A stretch of DNA of 23,562 nt from an uncultured Oscillibacter sp. (GCA_900770295.1 CAAGJQ010000044.1:1-23562), one strand, 5' to 3'; shown: positions 1 through 7,284, counted from the first letter of the stretch. The notes: generated by a model from the sequence alone, not told the origin. Numbers and translations are program-made.

Positions 1-488
1 AGCTTCTGCAGGTCCTTCTCCACCTGCTTCATCTCATCTTCCGTGATTTCGGACTTCTTCTCCTGCTTCTTGAAATTGTCCATGGCATCCCGGCGGATAT
101 TGCGGACGGCCACCTTACCGGCCTCGGCGTACTTGTGGATCTGCTTCACCAGTTCCTTACGGCGCTCCTCCGTCAGCTGGGGGAACGTCAGACGGATGCA
201 GCGGCCGTCGTTCTGGGGATTGATGCCCAGGTCGGAGTTCTGGATGGCCTTCTCGATGTTCTTCAGGGCCTTGCTGTCCCAGGGGGAGATCACCAGGGCC
301 CGGGGGTCGGGAGAGGAGATGGCCGCGATCTGCTGGATGGGGGTGGGGCTGCCGTAGTAGTCCACCATGATCCGGTCCAGCACGGCGGCGTTGGCCCGGC
401 CCGCCCGCACGGAGGCGAAGTCGGCGGCCACGGAGTCGATGCTCTTCTTCATCTTTTCCTCATATACTTTGTATTCGTCCTTCAACAT
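1..488 (-). CDS. frr: Ribosome recycling factor (RRF), 3' end cut off by window
   Basis: RRF works with EF-G to split post-termination ribosomes in the cytoplasm. Reading the minus strand from the ATG at 488 gives a protein beginning MLKDEYKVYEEKMKKSID, followed by the family's VRAGRANAAVLD stretch, the SPTPIQQIA segment, the NDGRCIRLTFPQLTEERRKEL region and the helical RNIRRDAMDNFKK segment. All are hallmarks of RRF. About 162 codons are present of a usual 185, so roughly the last 20 residues lie outside the window. The start has an AAGGAAGGAA ribosome-binding site. It lies 57 bases downstream of pyrH, the common bacterial pyrH-frr order, so the two are probably cotranscribed. Confidence 0.96.
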   Translation of the reverse strand, partial: MLKDEYKVYEEKMKKSIDSVAADFASVRAGRANAAVLDRIMVDYYGSPTPIQQIAAISSPDPRALVISPWDSKALKNIEKAIQNSDLGINPQNDGRCIRLTFPQLTEERRKELVKQIHKYAEAGKVAVRNIRRDAMDNFKKQEKKSEITEDEMKQVEKDLQK

Positions 489-545
489 CGTGTGTTCCTT
501 CCTTTCGCATTTCGGTCTGTTATGGGGAGGCGCTGACGCGCGGTT

Positions 546-1262
546 TTATTCCTTGACAATGGTACCCACATTCTCGCCGCACAGGGCCCGGATGATGTTG
601 TGGGGGTCCTTCAGGGCGAACAGCAGCACGGGGATGTGGTTGTCCATGGACAGCGACGTGGCGGTGGTGTCCATGACCATCAGGTGCTGGGCCAGCACGT
701 CGTCGTAGCTGATGGTGTCGTACTTCACGGCGGTGGGGTCCTTTACGGGGTCGGCGGTATACACGCCGTCCACGTTCTTGGCCAGCAGAATGACGTCGGC
801 ATCGATCTCCGCTGCCCGCAGCACCGCCGCCGTGTCGGTGGAGAAATAGGGATTGCCGGTGCCGGCGCCGAAGATGACCACGCGGCCCTTCTCCAGATGA
901 TGGATGGCCCGGCCCCGGATGTAGGGCTCGGCGATGGCCCGCATCTCGATGGCGGTCTGCACCCGGACGGGGATGCCTTTCTGCTCGCACACGTCCGCCA
1001 CGGCCAGGCAGTTCATGACGGTGGCCAGCATGCCCATGTGGTCGGCACGGGTGCGCTCCATCTTACCGCCGCTGTTCTTGGCGCCCCGCCAGAAGTTGCC
1101 GCCGCCGACCACCAGGCCCACCTGGACGCCCATGTCCAGACACTCCTTGATGACGTCGCAGACGCGGCCGATCATCTCAAAATCCAGACCGGTGTGCTTG
1201 TCGCCGGCCAGAGCCTCGCCGCTGATCTTCAGCAGCACGCGTTTATAAACAGGCTTTGCCAT
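546..1262 (-). CDS. pyrH: UMP kinase
   Basis: This enzyme phosphorylates UMP to UDP with ATP, an essential step of pyrimidine nucleotide synthesis in the cytoplasm. The 238-residue protein has the amino-acid-kinase-fold motifs of bacterial PyrH: KISGEAL near the N terminus, the glycine loop VVGGGNFWRG, the ADHMGMLATVMN helix and the nucleotide-binding FGAGTGNPYFSTDTAA segment. Length is normal for the family. The reading frame is open 28 codons further upstream, but the ATG at 1262 is chosen because a GGAGG lies seven bases before it and family homology begins at MAKPVYKRVLLK. It precedes frr on the same strand. Confidence 0.97.
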   Translation of the reverse strand: MAKPVYKRVLLKISGEALAGDKHTGLDFEMIGRVCDVIKECLDMGVQVGLVVGGGNFWRGAKNSGGKMERTRADHMGMLATVMNCLAVADVCEQKGIPVRVQTAIEMRAIAEPYIRGRAIHHLEKGRVVIFGAGTGNPYFSTDTAAVLRAAEIDADVILLAKNVDGVYTADPVKDPTAVKYDTISYDDVLAQHLMVMDTTATSLSMDNHIPVLLFALKDPHNIIRALCGENVGTIVKE

Positions 1263-1381
1263 ATTGAAAAACCTCCATCGTGATATTGCAGGTGATAACG
1301 GATTCATTTTATCGTATTTTTCCGGTTTTGCATAGAGGGGAAGCAAATTTCTTTTTCATGTCCCGAAATATAACCGCAGTG

Positions 1382-1410
1382 ATTATACCATACTTGCCGC
1401 CGATTTCCAA
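1382..1410 (-). promoter_or_regulatory. Predicted sigma-A promoter for pyrH-frr
   Basis: On the minus strand there is TTGGAA, a 17-base spacer and TATAAT, the latter preceded by TGG (extended -10). Transcription would start near 1375, giving a leader of about 110 bases before pyrH. No PyrR-type or other known regulatory fold was recognised in that leader. Confidence 0.65.
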
Positions 1411-1562
1411 TATGAAGATATGGAAAGCTGTACGCGGTCTTGATTGCTCCGTCTTTCGCTCCCTCACATTTGAAAGCAGTTTTCGGCAGTCGATCCTGCG
1501 GCAGATCTGATGCATACAGCCGGAATATAAGATGGGAAGGATTTCCACATTGTGAAAGTCTC

Positions 1563-1591
1563 TTGACAAATCTTCGCCAAAAATATATCAT
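1563..1591 (+). promoter_or_regulatory. Predicted sigma-A promoter for the amino-acid cassette
   Basis: TTGACA at 1563-1568 is followed by a 17-base spacer and TATCAT at 1586-1591 in an AT-rich tract. A start near 1598 would give a leader of about 290 bases before the symporter ATG at 1890, which is long for a simple operon. I see no recognised riboswitch in it. It carries the paired inverted repeats described separately. Confidence 0.6.
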
Positions 1592-1691
1592 AGATTTGTA
1601 CATTTTGGAAAAAAACCTTAAAAATTGAAAAATAATCCAAAAATACCCCGCTATGCAGCATCGAATTTTAGGCATTTTTTCTGCAATTTTC

Positions 1692-1815
1692 GGAATGGCA
1701 TTCCGCCATTTTGGAAAAGCGAGAAGATTTATTTTTTCACGATTATGTGGCAGATGTTTTGTATTTGTTCTCTGGAATTAGATTCCGCACATAGGAATTT
1801 AATGGATTTTGGAAT
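1692..1815. promoter_or_regulatory. Paired GGAAT-N3-ATTCC inverted repeats, possible operators
   Basis: Two inverted repeats of identical design lie in the gene-free region: GGAATGGCATTCC at 1692-1704 (extended to 15 bases as CGGAATGGCATTCCG at 1691-1705) and GGAATTAGATTCC at 1774-1786. Additional GGAAT half-sites occur at 1794-1798 and 1811-1815. The three-base (or one-base) centres are too tight for a good RNA hairpin, so a DNA-binding dimer is the more natural reading. No regulator gene lies next to them, and the binding protein is unknown. Confidence 0.45.
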
Positions 1816-1889
1816 CTGTATGGGAGGCGATAAAAACAGGTTCAAACGCACAAGAAAAAGCAAGAAAGTCTAATTGGGAGGAAACATTT

Positions 1890-3131
1890 ATGAGTAAAGA
1901 AACAAAAACGGACAAAAAGAAACTGAGTGTTCCTGTAAAACTGGCAATCGCCCTGGTTCTGGGCGTTGTGGCTGGCCTGGTTTTCCGTGATAAGTGCGGC
2001 TATATTGCCTTTATCGGAACTCTGTTCGTCCGTCTGTTGAAGATGTGTGTGTATCCCCTGGTGTTCTTCAGCATCATTTCCGGTGTCGCAAGCGTGGCTG
2101 ACATTGGACGGCTGAAGAAAGTCGGTGGACAGTTCCTGGCATATACCTTTATCAGCTCTCTGGCTGCCGGCGTGTTGGGCTGCCTGGCCATCACCATCAG
2201 CGGTGTGGGCAAGAACCTGGTTCTGCAGGCAACCATTGACGAGAGCGTTGAGTCTGTCAGCATGCTGGATTCCGTTGTGGCTTGGGTGCCCGATAACATC
2301 TTTGCTTCCCTGTCCAACGGCACTCTGGTGCAGATCATCGTGTTCTCCATCTTCTTCGGCATCATGATCACCCTCATCCGCAAGGATGGCGACGAAGTTG
2401 ATCTGGTCGCCCGGATTGTGAATGGCTGCAACGCCATTATGCAGAAGATGGTGTCCTGCGTCATGCTGTTTGCTCCTTACGGCGTGTTCTGCCTGATTGC
2501 TAACCTGGTCGGCACCACCGGCGTGCAGAATCTGAAGGAAATCTTCGGCATGGTTCTGACGATGTGGGGCGCTTCCGCGGTTCATATTCTGATTCTGCTG
2601 CCTCTCCTGCTGCGCTTCTGGGGCAAGGTCAACCCCCTCAAGTTCTTCCGCAATATCATCCCTGTTATGCTGATGGCCTTCTCCACCCAGTCCAGTGCCG
2701 CTACGCTGCCTGTGACCATGGAGGTCTCCAAGGAGAAGAACGGCGTTCCTGATGAGATCGTCAACCTCTGCGCCGCTCCCGCAGCCACCATCAACATGGA
2801 TGGTGCCGCCATTGAGTATACCATCTATACCCTGTTTGCGGCTCACGCTTTTGGCGTGCACTTCTCTCCCCTGCAGCTCCTGTTCATGATCGTTCTGTGC
2901 GTGGTTTGCTCTGCTGGCGCTGCCGGCATCCCCGGCGGCGGCATCGTGATGTGCTCCATCTGCCTGACGACCATGGGTCTGCCCAACGAAGAGATCACCG
3001 CCATGGTGGCCGGCGTCTATGTTCTGCTGGATGTGGCATCCACTACGCTGAACGTTACCGGTGACTGCTCCGGCATGGTCTGCATTGCCAACCGTCTGGG
3101 CATTCTCGACAAGGATCGTTTCAACGCCTAA
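1890..3131 (+). CDS. Sodium:amino acid symporter, SLC1/DAACS family, neutral-substrate type
   Basis: A 413-residue polytopic inner-membrane protein of the dicarboxylate/amino acid:cation symporter family. Family landmarks are in order: the HP1 serine motif TQSSAATLP (residues 266-274), NMDGAA in the TM7 break (302-307), the HP2 tip AGIPGGG and the TM8 segment DVASTTLNVTGD (381-392). Compared with the archaeal homologue GltPh, the arginine that grips the acidic side chain (R397) is Ser384 and T314 is Ala306. The amino-group aspartate (D381) and sodium-site Asn388 and Asp392 are kept. The family rule is that loss of this arginine goes with neutral substrates, so a neutral amino acid such as Ser, Thr or Ala is inferred rather than Glu or Asp. 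The ATG at 1890 follows GGGAGG. It heads the cassette with RidA, dehydratase and aminotransferase. Confidence 0.9.
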   Translation: MSKETKTDKKKLSVPVKLAIALVLGVVAGLVFRDKCGYIAFIGTLFVRLLKMCVYPLVFFSIISGVASVADIGRLKKVGGQFLAYTFISSLAAGVLGCLAITISGVGKNLVLQATIDESVESVSMLDSVVAWVPDNIFASLSNGTLVQIIVFSIFFGIMITLIRKDGDEVDLVARIVNGCNAIMQKMVSCVMLFAPYGVFCLIANLVGTTGVQNLKEIFGMVLTMWGASAVHILILLPLLLRFWGKVNPLKFFRNIIPVMLMAFSTQSSAATLPVTMEVSKEKNGVPDEIVNLCAAPAATINMDGAAIEYTIYTLFAAHAFGVHFSPLQLLFMIVLCVVCSAGAAGIPGGGIVMCSICLTTMGLPNEEITAMVAGVYVLLDVASTTLNVTGDCSGMVCIANRLGILDKDRFNA

Positions 3132-3148
3132 CATACACATTCCATCAT

Positions 3149-3180
3149 ATAGGCTGCCCCACTTTTGTGGGACAGCCTAT
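3149..3180 (+). terminator. Hairpin after symporter gene, weak or partial terminator
   Basis: Fourteen-base arms (ATAGGCTGCCCCAC and GTGGGACAGCCTAT) with one mismatch enclose a TTTT loop, 17 bases after the symporter stop. There is no clear T-run after it (ATTGGC follows), so it may only lower readthrough into ridA or protect the symporter mRNA end. Confidence 0.5.
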
Positions 3181-3215
3181 ATTGGCATATTGGCAATACT
3201 TCCGCCGTCTTTAGG

Positions 3216-3244
3216 TTCACATGAACGTGATATGTGGATATAAA
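3216..3244 (+). promoter_or_regulatory. Predicted promoter for ridA-dehydratase-aminotransferase, with overlapping palindrome
   Basis: TTCACA (3216-3221), a 17-base spacer and TATAAA (3239-3244) each differ from consensus at one position. An inverted repeat GTTCA-CA-TGAAC (3215-3226) covers the -35 box, as an operator would. A start near 3251 would leave a 35-base leader before ridA. Confidence 0.5.
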
Positions 3245-3285
3245 CACAGCAAAAGCTTGTTATTACTTATATCGGGAGGTTTATT

Positions 3286-3741
3286 ATGGATGTTTATGAA
3301 AATTTAAAGGCTCATGGCATTGAACTGCCTGAGCAGCTCAGCGCAGCAGGTCTGTATAAGCCTGTAAATCAGACCGGGAATTTGCTGTTTGTTTCTGGTC
3401 AGGGCAGTATGGATCGCGGCAAGCTCCTTACCGGGCGTGTTGGCGTGGATGCTACACTCGAAGAGGCGCAGTATGCGGCAAGAGTCTGCGCCATCAACAC
3501 TTTATCCGCGCTGGAGGCATATCTGGGAGATCTGAACCGCATCAAGCGGTGCGTTAAAATTCTTGGCTTTGTGGCTGGAGCTGATACCTTTACGGAACAG
3601 GCCAAGGTCATTAACGGCGCCTCCCAGGTATTTATGGACGCATTTGGCGAAGAAGGCCGTCATGCCCGTTCCGCCATCGGCACCAACAGCCTGCCTTTGG
3701 GTCTGATGGTGGAAGTGGAATCTATCTTTGAAATCAAATAA
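3286..3741 (+). CDS. RidA family enamine/imine deaminase (YjgF/UK114)
   Basis: RidA proteins hydrolyse the reactive 2-aminoacrylate and 2-aminocrotonate (enamine/imine) intermediates released by PLP-dependent serine and threonine dehydratases, preventing damage to other PLP enzymes. The 151-residue protein shows the fold's hallmarks: TGNLLFVSGQ near residue 30, the NTLSALEAYLGDLNRI helix, and the C-terminal GRHARSAIGTNSLPLGL segment. Arg128 there matches the conserved arginine that binds the substrate carboxylate in active members. It belongs to the longer (about 150-residue) subgroup with the N-terminal extension. The start follows GGGAGG. Its place directly before a dehydratase gene supports a housekeeping role for that enzyme. 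Confidence 0.93.
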   Translation: MDVYENLKAHGIELPEQLSAAGLYKPVNQTGNLLFVSGQGSMDRGKLLTGRVGVDATLEEAQYAARVCAINTLSALEAYLGDLNRIKRCVKILGFVAGADTFTEQAKVINGASQVFMDAFGEEGRHARSAIGTNSLPLGLMVEVESIFEIK

Positions 3742-3761
3742 AATTGAGAGGTCGTTGCATT

Positions 3762-4736
3762 ATGTTGGGTCAAAATCTGACGCCTGTTCAGCTTTCTGAT
3801 ATGCTGGAGGCAAAGCAGAGACTTCGCCGCATCTTCCCCCCTTCCCCGCTGTTGTCTCTGGCTCCGTTGGATCAAAAACTTGGATTTCCGGTATATCTGA
3901 AGGCGGAAAGCCTGCTTCCGTCCGGTGCCTATAAGTTCCGCGGCGCCACAAATAAAATTACCGCGCTTGCGGAAGAATTGGGGGCCGATATCCGTATTAT
4001 CACGGCATCGTCCGGAAACCACGGCATAGCCTGTGCCTTGGCGGCTCAGAAGCTGGGGATATCCGCCACAGTCGTCGTGCCGGTACCCACGCCGGAGATC
4101 AAGAAAAACAGCATCCGCGCCATGGGGGCCAATCTTCTGGAAATCGGAAAGACATACGACGAGTCCTTCATCGCTGCCTGCGAGCTGGCGGAGAAGGAGC
4201 AGATGTATTATGTACATCCCGTAGCCGACCGCTATACGGTAGCTGGCCAGGGAACTATCTCTCTGGAGCTCCTGGAGCAGTTGCCGGACGTCAAAACGGT
4301 TGTCGTTCCCGTGGGCGGAGGCGGCCTCATCACAGGAATCTCTTACGCTATGAAGCATCTCAAGCCGTCTGTCAAGATCATCGGCGTTATGCCGGAGGGC
4401 TCCGCCGTTTACGTAGCTTCCCGGGCAGCCGGCAAATTAGTCACGCTGGACAGCTGCATGTCCATGGCAGACGCGGTGGTTCGTAAAACCGGTGAAGCAT
4501 ACCTGTATCCGTATATTGAGCAATATGTGGACAGTCTGGTCACTGTCTCGGAGGCGGAGCTCCGGGAAGCTGTGAAGACGGCCTGCCTGTACGGCAAGCT
4601 GACGTTGGAAGGCGCGGCCGTACTGCCTCTGGCCGCCGTCAGCAACGGAAAGTGCCCTGTCGATGATAAGACCGTCCTGATCTGTTCCGGTGGCAATATC
4701 GACCAGTCAGTTTTGAATACCTGCCTTCAAAACTGA
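3762..4736 (+). CDS. Threonine/serine dehydratase-like PLP enzyme (fold type II)
   Basis: A 324-residue PLP-dependent ammonia-lyase of the tryptophan-synthase-beta fold, expected to convert L-Thr to 2-oxobutyrate or L-Ser to pyruvate plus ammonia. Visible motifs are the PLP lysine segment SGAYKFRGA (Lys58), the SSGNHG loop (83-88), the phosphate-binding GGGGL loop (185-189) and the SGGN cofactor contact (309-312). There is no C-terminal ACT regulatory domain, so it resembles catabolic TdcB-type enzymes rather than isoleucine-feedback IlvA. A TTG six codons earlier is in frame, but the ATG at 3762 is preferred because GAGAGG lies just before it. It is 20 bases after ridA. Related enzymes use 3-hydroxyaspartate or hydroxyectoine intermediates, so the exact substrate is open. 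Confidence 0.85.
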   Translation: MLGQNLTPVQLSDMLEAKQRLRRIFPPSPLLSLAPLDQKLGFPVYLKAESLLPSGAYKFRGATNKITALAEELGADIRIITASSGNHGIACALAAQKLGISATVVVPVPTPEIKKNSIRAMGANLLEIGKTYDESFIAACELAEKEQMYYVHPVADRYTVAGQGTISLELLEQLPDVKTVVVPVGGGGLITGISYAMKHLKPSVKIIGVMPEGSAVYVASRAAGKLVTLDSCMSMADAVVRKTGEAYLYPYIEQYVDSLVTVSEAELREAVKTACLYGKLTLEGAAVLPLAAVSNGKCPVDDKTVLICSGGNIDQSVLNTCLQN

Positions 4737-4783
4737 ACAGCAGTAAATGACAAAGTACAACGCAAAAAAAGGAGTAAGCCAGT

Positions 4784-5938
4784 ATGTCTTTCGTTTCTGA
4801 GAAAAGTAAAAACACACCGCGTTCTGTGATTCGCGAGATGTTCGCCATGCAGACCGGCATGGAAAATGTTGTAAGTTTCGCTCTGGGTGAGCCAGACTTT
4901 ACGGCCCCCCAGCATGTGATTGATGCCACTGTGGCCTCTTTCCAGCGCGGTGAGACACACTATACGCCCAATGCAGGCATCCCCGCCTTGCGGGAAGCTG
5001 TCGCCAAGTCGTATCAGGAACGTGGACTTGATTATAGCCCCAACGAAATCATCATCGGCGCCGGTGCCATCAGTGTGCTGTGCCTTGCCTGCACCGCTAT
5101 CCTGGATATCGGCGATGAGGTCCTGCTGCCGGATCCCGGCTGGGCCAACTATAAGGGCCTGATGATGCAGGTAGGCGCAGTCCCTGTCCCTGTGAAGGTC
5201 AAAGAGGAAAATGGCTTCATGTATGATATTGACGATCTGCGTGCCGCCATCACCCCCAAGACCAAGATGCTCTTGCTGAACTCTCCTTCCAACCCCACCG
5301 GCGGTGTGGCCAGTGCCGAAAATCTGAAGGCGATCGCCGAACTCGTAAAGGAAAAAGATCTGTATGTCCTTACCGACGAGATCTATCGTGAGTTACTGTG
5401 GGATGACGAGCCTTACACCAGTATCGCCAGCTTCCCCGGCATGAAGGAGCGCACAGTGGTTGTCGACGGCTTCTCCAAGAAATACGCCATGACCGGTTTC
5501 CGTCTGGCGTGGGGTGCCGCTCCAGAGGAAGTGATCGTTACGATGACGAAGTTGCTGGAAAACGTTCTCTCCTCTGTCAACGAAGGTGTCCAGTGGGGTG
5601 GTGTCGCTGCTCTGACTGGCAGCCAGGAGCCTGTGGAAGAGATGAAAAAGCAGTATCGCCGCCGTCGTGAGATCATTGTTGAAGGTCTTAACAGCATCAA
5701 GAATGTCAGCTGCATGTCCCCCAAAGGCGCATTCTATGCGTTCGCCAATATTTCCCGCACCGGTCTGAAATCCCGTGATTTTGCAATCCGCCTGCTTCAG
5801 GAAAAGCATGTGGTGGTTGTCCCCGGTACCGGCTTCGGTGAAGGCGGCGAGGGATTTGTACGTCTTTCGTATGCTACCAGTGAAGAAAATATTGTGGAAG
5901 GTCTGAAACGAATCAAGGAATTCGTTGAGAGTCTCTGA
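4784..5938 (+). CDS. Class I PLP-dependent aminotransferase
   Basis: A 384-residue fold type I aminotransferase, moving an amino group between an amino acid and a 2-oxo acid. Hallmarks are NSPSNPTG (166-173), the cofactor-nitrogen aspartate in TDEIYREL (Asp198), the Schiff-base lysine in FSKKYAMTGFR (Lys232) and the substrate-carboxylate arginine in VRLSYATS (Arg360). It belongs to the broad aspartate/aromatic/alanine group, and sequence alone does not fix the donor. A GGAG lies nine bases before the ATG. It is the last gene of the cassette, followed by a strong terminator. Given its neighbours it could transaminate the 2-oxo acid made by the dehydratase, but that is inference. Confidence 0.88.
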   Translation: MSFVSEKSKNTPRSVIREMFAMQTGMENVVSFALGEPDFTAPQHVIDATVASFQRGETHYTPNAGIPALREAVAKSYQERGLDYSPNEIIIGAGAISVLCLACTAILDIGDEVLLPDPGWANYKGLMMQVGAVPVPVKVKEENGFMYDIDDLRAAITPKTKMLLLNSPSNPTGGVASAENLKAIAELVKEKDLYVLTDEIYRELLWDDEPYTSIASFPGMKERTVVVDGFSKKYAMTGFRLAWGAAPEEVIVTMTKLLENVLSSVNEGVQWGGVAALTGSQEPVEEMKKQYRRRREIIVEGLNSIKNVSCMSPKGAFYAFANISRTGLKSRDFAIRLLQEKHVVVVPGTGFGEGGEGFVRLSYATSEENIVEGLKRIKEFVESL

Positions 5939-5964
5939 TTGCGGTTCGTCGTATACTTTTCCAT

Positions 5965-6003
5965 ACAAGCCCATTGGCGCTCTGTCAATGGGCTTGTTTT
6001 TTT
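5965..6003 (+). terminator. Rho-independent terminator of the amino-acid cassette
   Basis: Perfect 12-base arms ACAAGCCCATTG and CAATGGGCTTGT with a nine-base loop, followed directly by a run of T residues, 26 bases after the aminotransferase stop. Confidence 0.92.
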
Positions 6004-6079
6004 GCAAAAGGTAAACGCGTTGTCTCTTCAAATGGTTCAGGCGACAGGAACCGGAGAGCCATCATTTATAAAAATACCT

Positions 6080-6113
6080 AAAAAAATCCCCTGTCCATCG
6101 GACAGGGGATTTT
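6080..6113 (-). terminator. Rho-independent terminator after rplL
   Basis: On the minus strand, 14-base perfect arms built around TCCCCTGTCC/GGACAGGGGA with a three-base loop end in a T-run. It lies 20 bases past the rplL stop, so transcription ends here instead of running on to rpoB. It faces the plus-strand terminator at 5965-6003. Confidence 0.92.
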
Positions 6114-6133
6114 AAAACCAATATGGAGTTGAA

Positions 6134-6502
6134 TTACTTCAGCTCGACCTTGGCGCCAGCCTCTTCCAGCTGCTTCTTCAGAGCCTCGGCCTCGTCCTTG
6201 GAGACGGCTTCCTTCAGGGTCTTGGGAGCGCCCTCGACGGTAGCCTTGGCCTCGGCCAGGCCCTGGCCGGTGATCTCGCGGACAGCCTTGATGACCTTGA
6301 TCTTGGCAGCGGCGTCGAAGCCAGCCAGGACCACGTCGAACTCGGTCTTCTCCTCAGCGGCGGGAGCGGCAGCGGCAGCGGGAGCGGCCATAGCGGCGGC
6401 GGAAACGCCGAACTCTTCCTCCAGAGCGTGAACCAGCTCGGACAGCTCCAGAACGGTCAGAGCCTTGATCTCTTCGATCATAGCGGTAACTTTCTCAGAC
6501 AT
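6134..6502 (-). CDS. rplL: 50S ribosomal protein L7/L12
   Basis: The acidic stalk protein that recruits translation GTPases to the ribosome. The 122-residue product has the N-terminal dimerisation helix pair (LTVLELSELVHALEEEFG), a flexible Ala/Pro-rich hinge (about residues 35-52) and the conserved C-terminal domain with KIKVIKAVREITGQGLAEAK and the VEGAPK loop that contacts the factors. Length is normal. An AGGAGG precedes the ATG. It is 49 bases after rplJ, the usual order, giving one mRNA controlled by the L10 leader. Unlike in many bacteria, rpoB does not follow. Confidence 0.98.
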   Translation of the reverse strand: MSEKVTAMIEEIKALTVLELSELVHALEEEFGVSAAAMAAPAAAAAPAAEEKTEFDVVLAGFDAAAKIKVIKAVREITGQGLAEAKATVEGAPKTLKEAVSKDEAEALKKQLEEAGAKVELK

Positions 6503-6551
6503 TGTATTTGCCTCCTAATAGTAAAATTAAAAAATGTGTTTGCCGGCCGGA

Positions 6552-7097
6552 TTATTCGGCGGCGGGAGCAGCCTCTTCGGCAGGAGCGGCATCCTCGGCG
6601 GGAGCGCCGTTCTTCTCGGCGATCTGCTTCAGGACGACGGCCAGACCGGTGATGGGAGCCAGCATGGTACCCAGGACCTGAGCCTGCAGGACAGGCAGCG
6701 CGGGGATGGAAGCCAGGGACTGAATGGTGGCCAGATCGACGGGCTTGCCGTCCATGAAGCCGCCCTTGATCTCGAACTTGCCGTCCAGCTTCTTGGCGTA
6801 GTTGGCCATGACACGGGCGGGAGCCACGGGATCATCGCACAGAGCCAGAGAAGTGGTGCCGTTCAGCAGATCGTCCAGATCACTCAGGCCGGTGTTGTTG
6901 AAAGCGAAGCGGAGCAGGGTGTTCTTCACAACCGCGTAATCCACATTGCTCTCACGGCACTCCTTGCGCAGCGCGGTGTCTTCTTCAACGGTGATACCCT
7001 TGTAGTCGACAATCACGCCCGCGGTGGCCTTCTGGATCTTCTCAGTCAGCTCGGCCACGATAGCCTGCTTCTCGGATAAGACCTTTGCGTTAGGCAT
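6552..7097 (-). CDS. rplJ: 50S ribosomal protein L10
   Basis: L10 anchors the L7/L12 stalk to 23S rRNA and represses its own mRNA. The 181-residue protein begins MPNAKVLSEKQAIVAEL and has the family segments VDYKGITVEEDTALRKE, NTLLRFAFNNTGL and GGFMDGKPVDLATIQSLA. The C-terminal helix binds L12, and the tail is rich in Ala and Glu (residues about 165-181). The frame extends upstream to 7169, but the ATG at 7097 has GGAGGTG nine bases before it, and the upstream portion is part of the regulatory leader. Confidence 0.97.
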   Translation of the reverse strand: MPNAKVLSEKQAIVAELTEKIQKATAGVIVDYKGITVEEDTALRKECRESNVDYAVVKNTLLRFAFNNTGLSDLDDLLNGTTSLALCDDPVAPARVMANYAKKLDGKFEIKGGFMDGKPVDLATIQSLASIPALPVLQAQVLGTMLAPITGLAVVLKQIAEKNGAPAEDAAPAEEAAPAAE

Positions 7098-7109
7098 TCT
7101 TGTTTTCAC

Positions 7110-7250
7110 CTCCAGGAAAATTGTAGGTGCGTTCAAAAAAGGAAACCGTCCTTGTGCCCGCAAAGACACAAGGACGGAGTAGCAATCTCACGATTTGCCG
7201 CCCTCGGCAGGATTTACGAGGTTGCCCTCACCTGCTGTCTTTGGAACGCA
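7110..7250 (-). promoter_or_regulatory. L10 ribosomal protein leader (autoregulatory mRNA leader)
   Basis: The minus-strand leader between the rplJL promoter and rplJ contains the AAAGACAGCAGGTG and CCTGCCGAGG segments that pair in the conserved L10-binding fold (kink-turn element) known from many Gram-positive rplJL operons, followed by an attenuator hairpin. When L10 is in excess it binds this leader and lowers rplJL expression. Identification is from recognisable sequence and position. The exact 5' and 3' limits are approximate. Confidence 0.88.
7133..7177 (-). terminator. Attenuator hairpin within the L10 leader
   Basis: Eleven-base perfect arms CCGTCCTTGTG and CACAAGGACGG with a ten-base loop, followed on the minus strand by TTTCCTTTTTT. 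It stands upstream of rplJ in the leader, so it would stop transcription before the gene when L10 is in excess. Confidence 0.82.
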
Positions 7251-7256
7251 TCTGAT

Positions 7257-7284
7257 ATTATATCAAACTGCCGGAAAATGTCAA
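7257..7284 (-). promoter_or_regulatory. Consensus sigma-A promoter for rplJ-rplL
   Basis: On the minus strand, perfect TTGACA (7284-7279) and perfect TATAAT (7262-7257) are separated by 16 bases. It lies in the 225-base gap between rplA and rplJ. The expected start near 7250 opens the L10 leader. Confidence 0.88.

Noticed and set aside
1304..1675. Small open frames in the AT-rich gap upstream of pyrH
   Set aside because: They overlap one another on both strands and cover predicted promoters. They lack ribosome-binding sites and show no recognisable protein features.
1598..1889. Possible riboswitch in the long symporter leader
   Set aside because: I could not recognise glycine, lysine, T-box, SAM or other known conserved cores, and the region is AT-rich with few stable stems.
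1842..3140. Minus-strand open frame of 432 codons
   Set aside because: It is antisense to the symporter gene and reads as a His/Gln/Asp-rich sequence without a domain.
7098..7169. N-terminal extension of L10
   Set aside because: It falls inside the L10 leader and attenuator. The ATG at 7097 has a strong GGAGGTG site and matches the family start.
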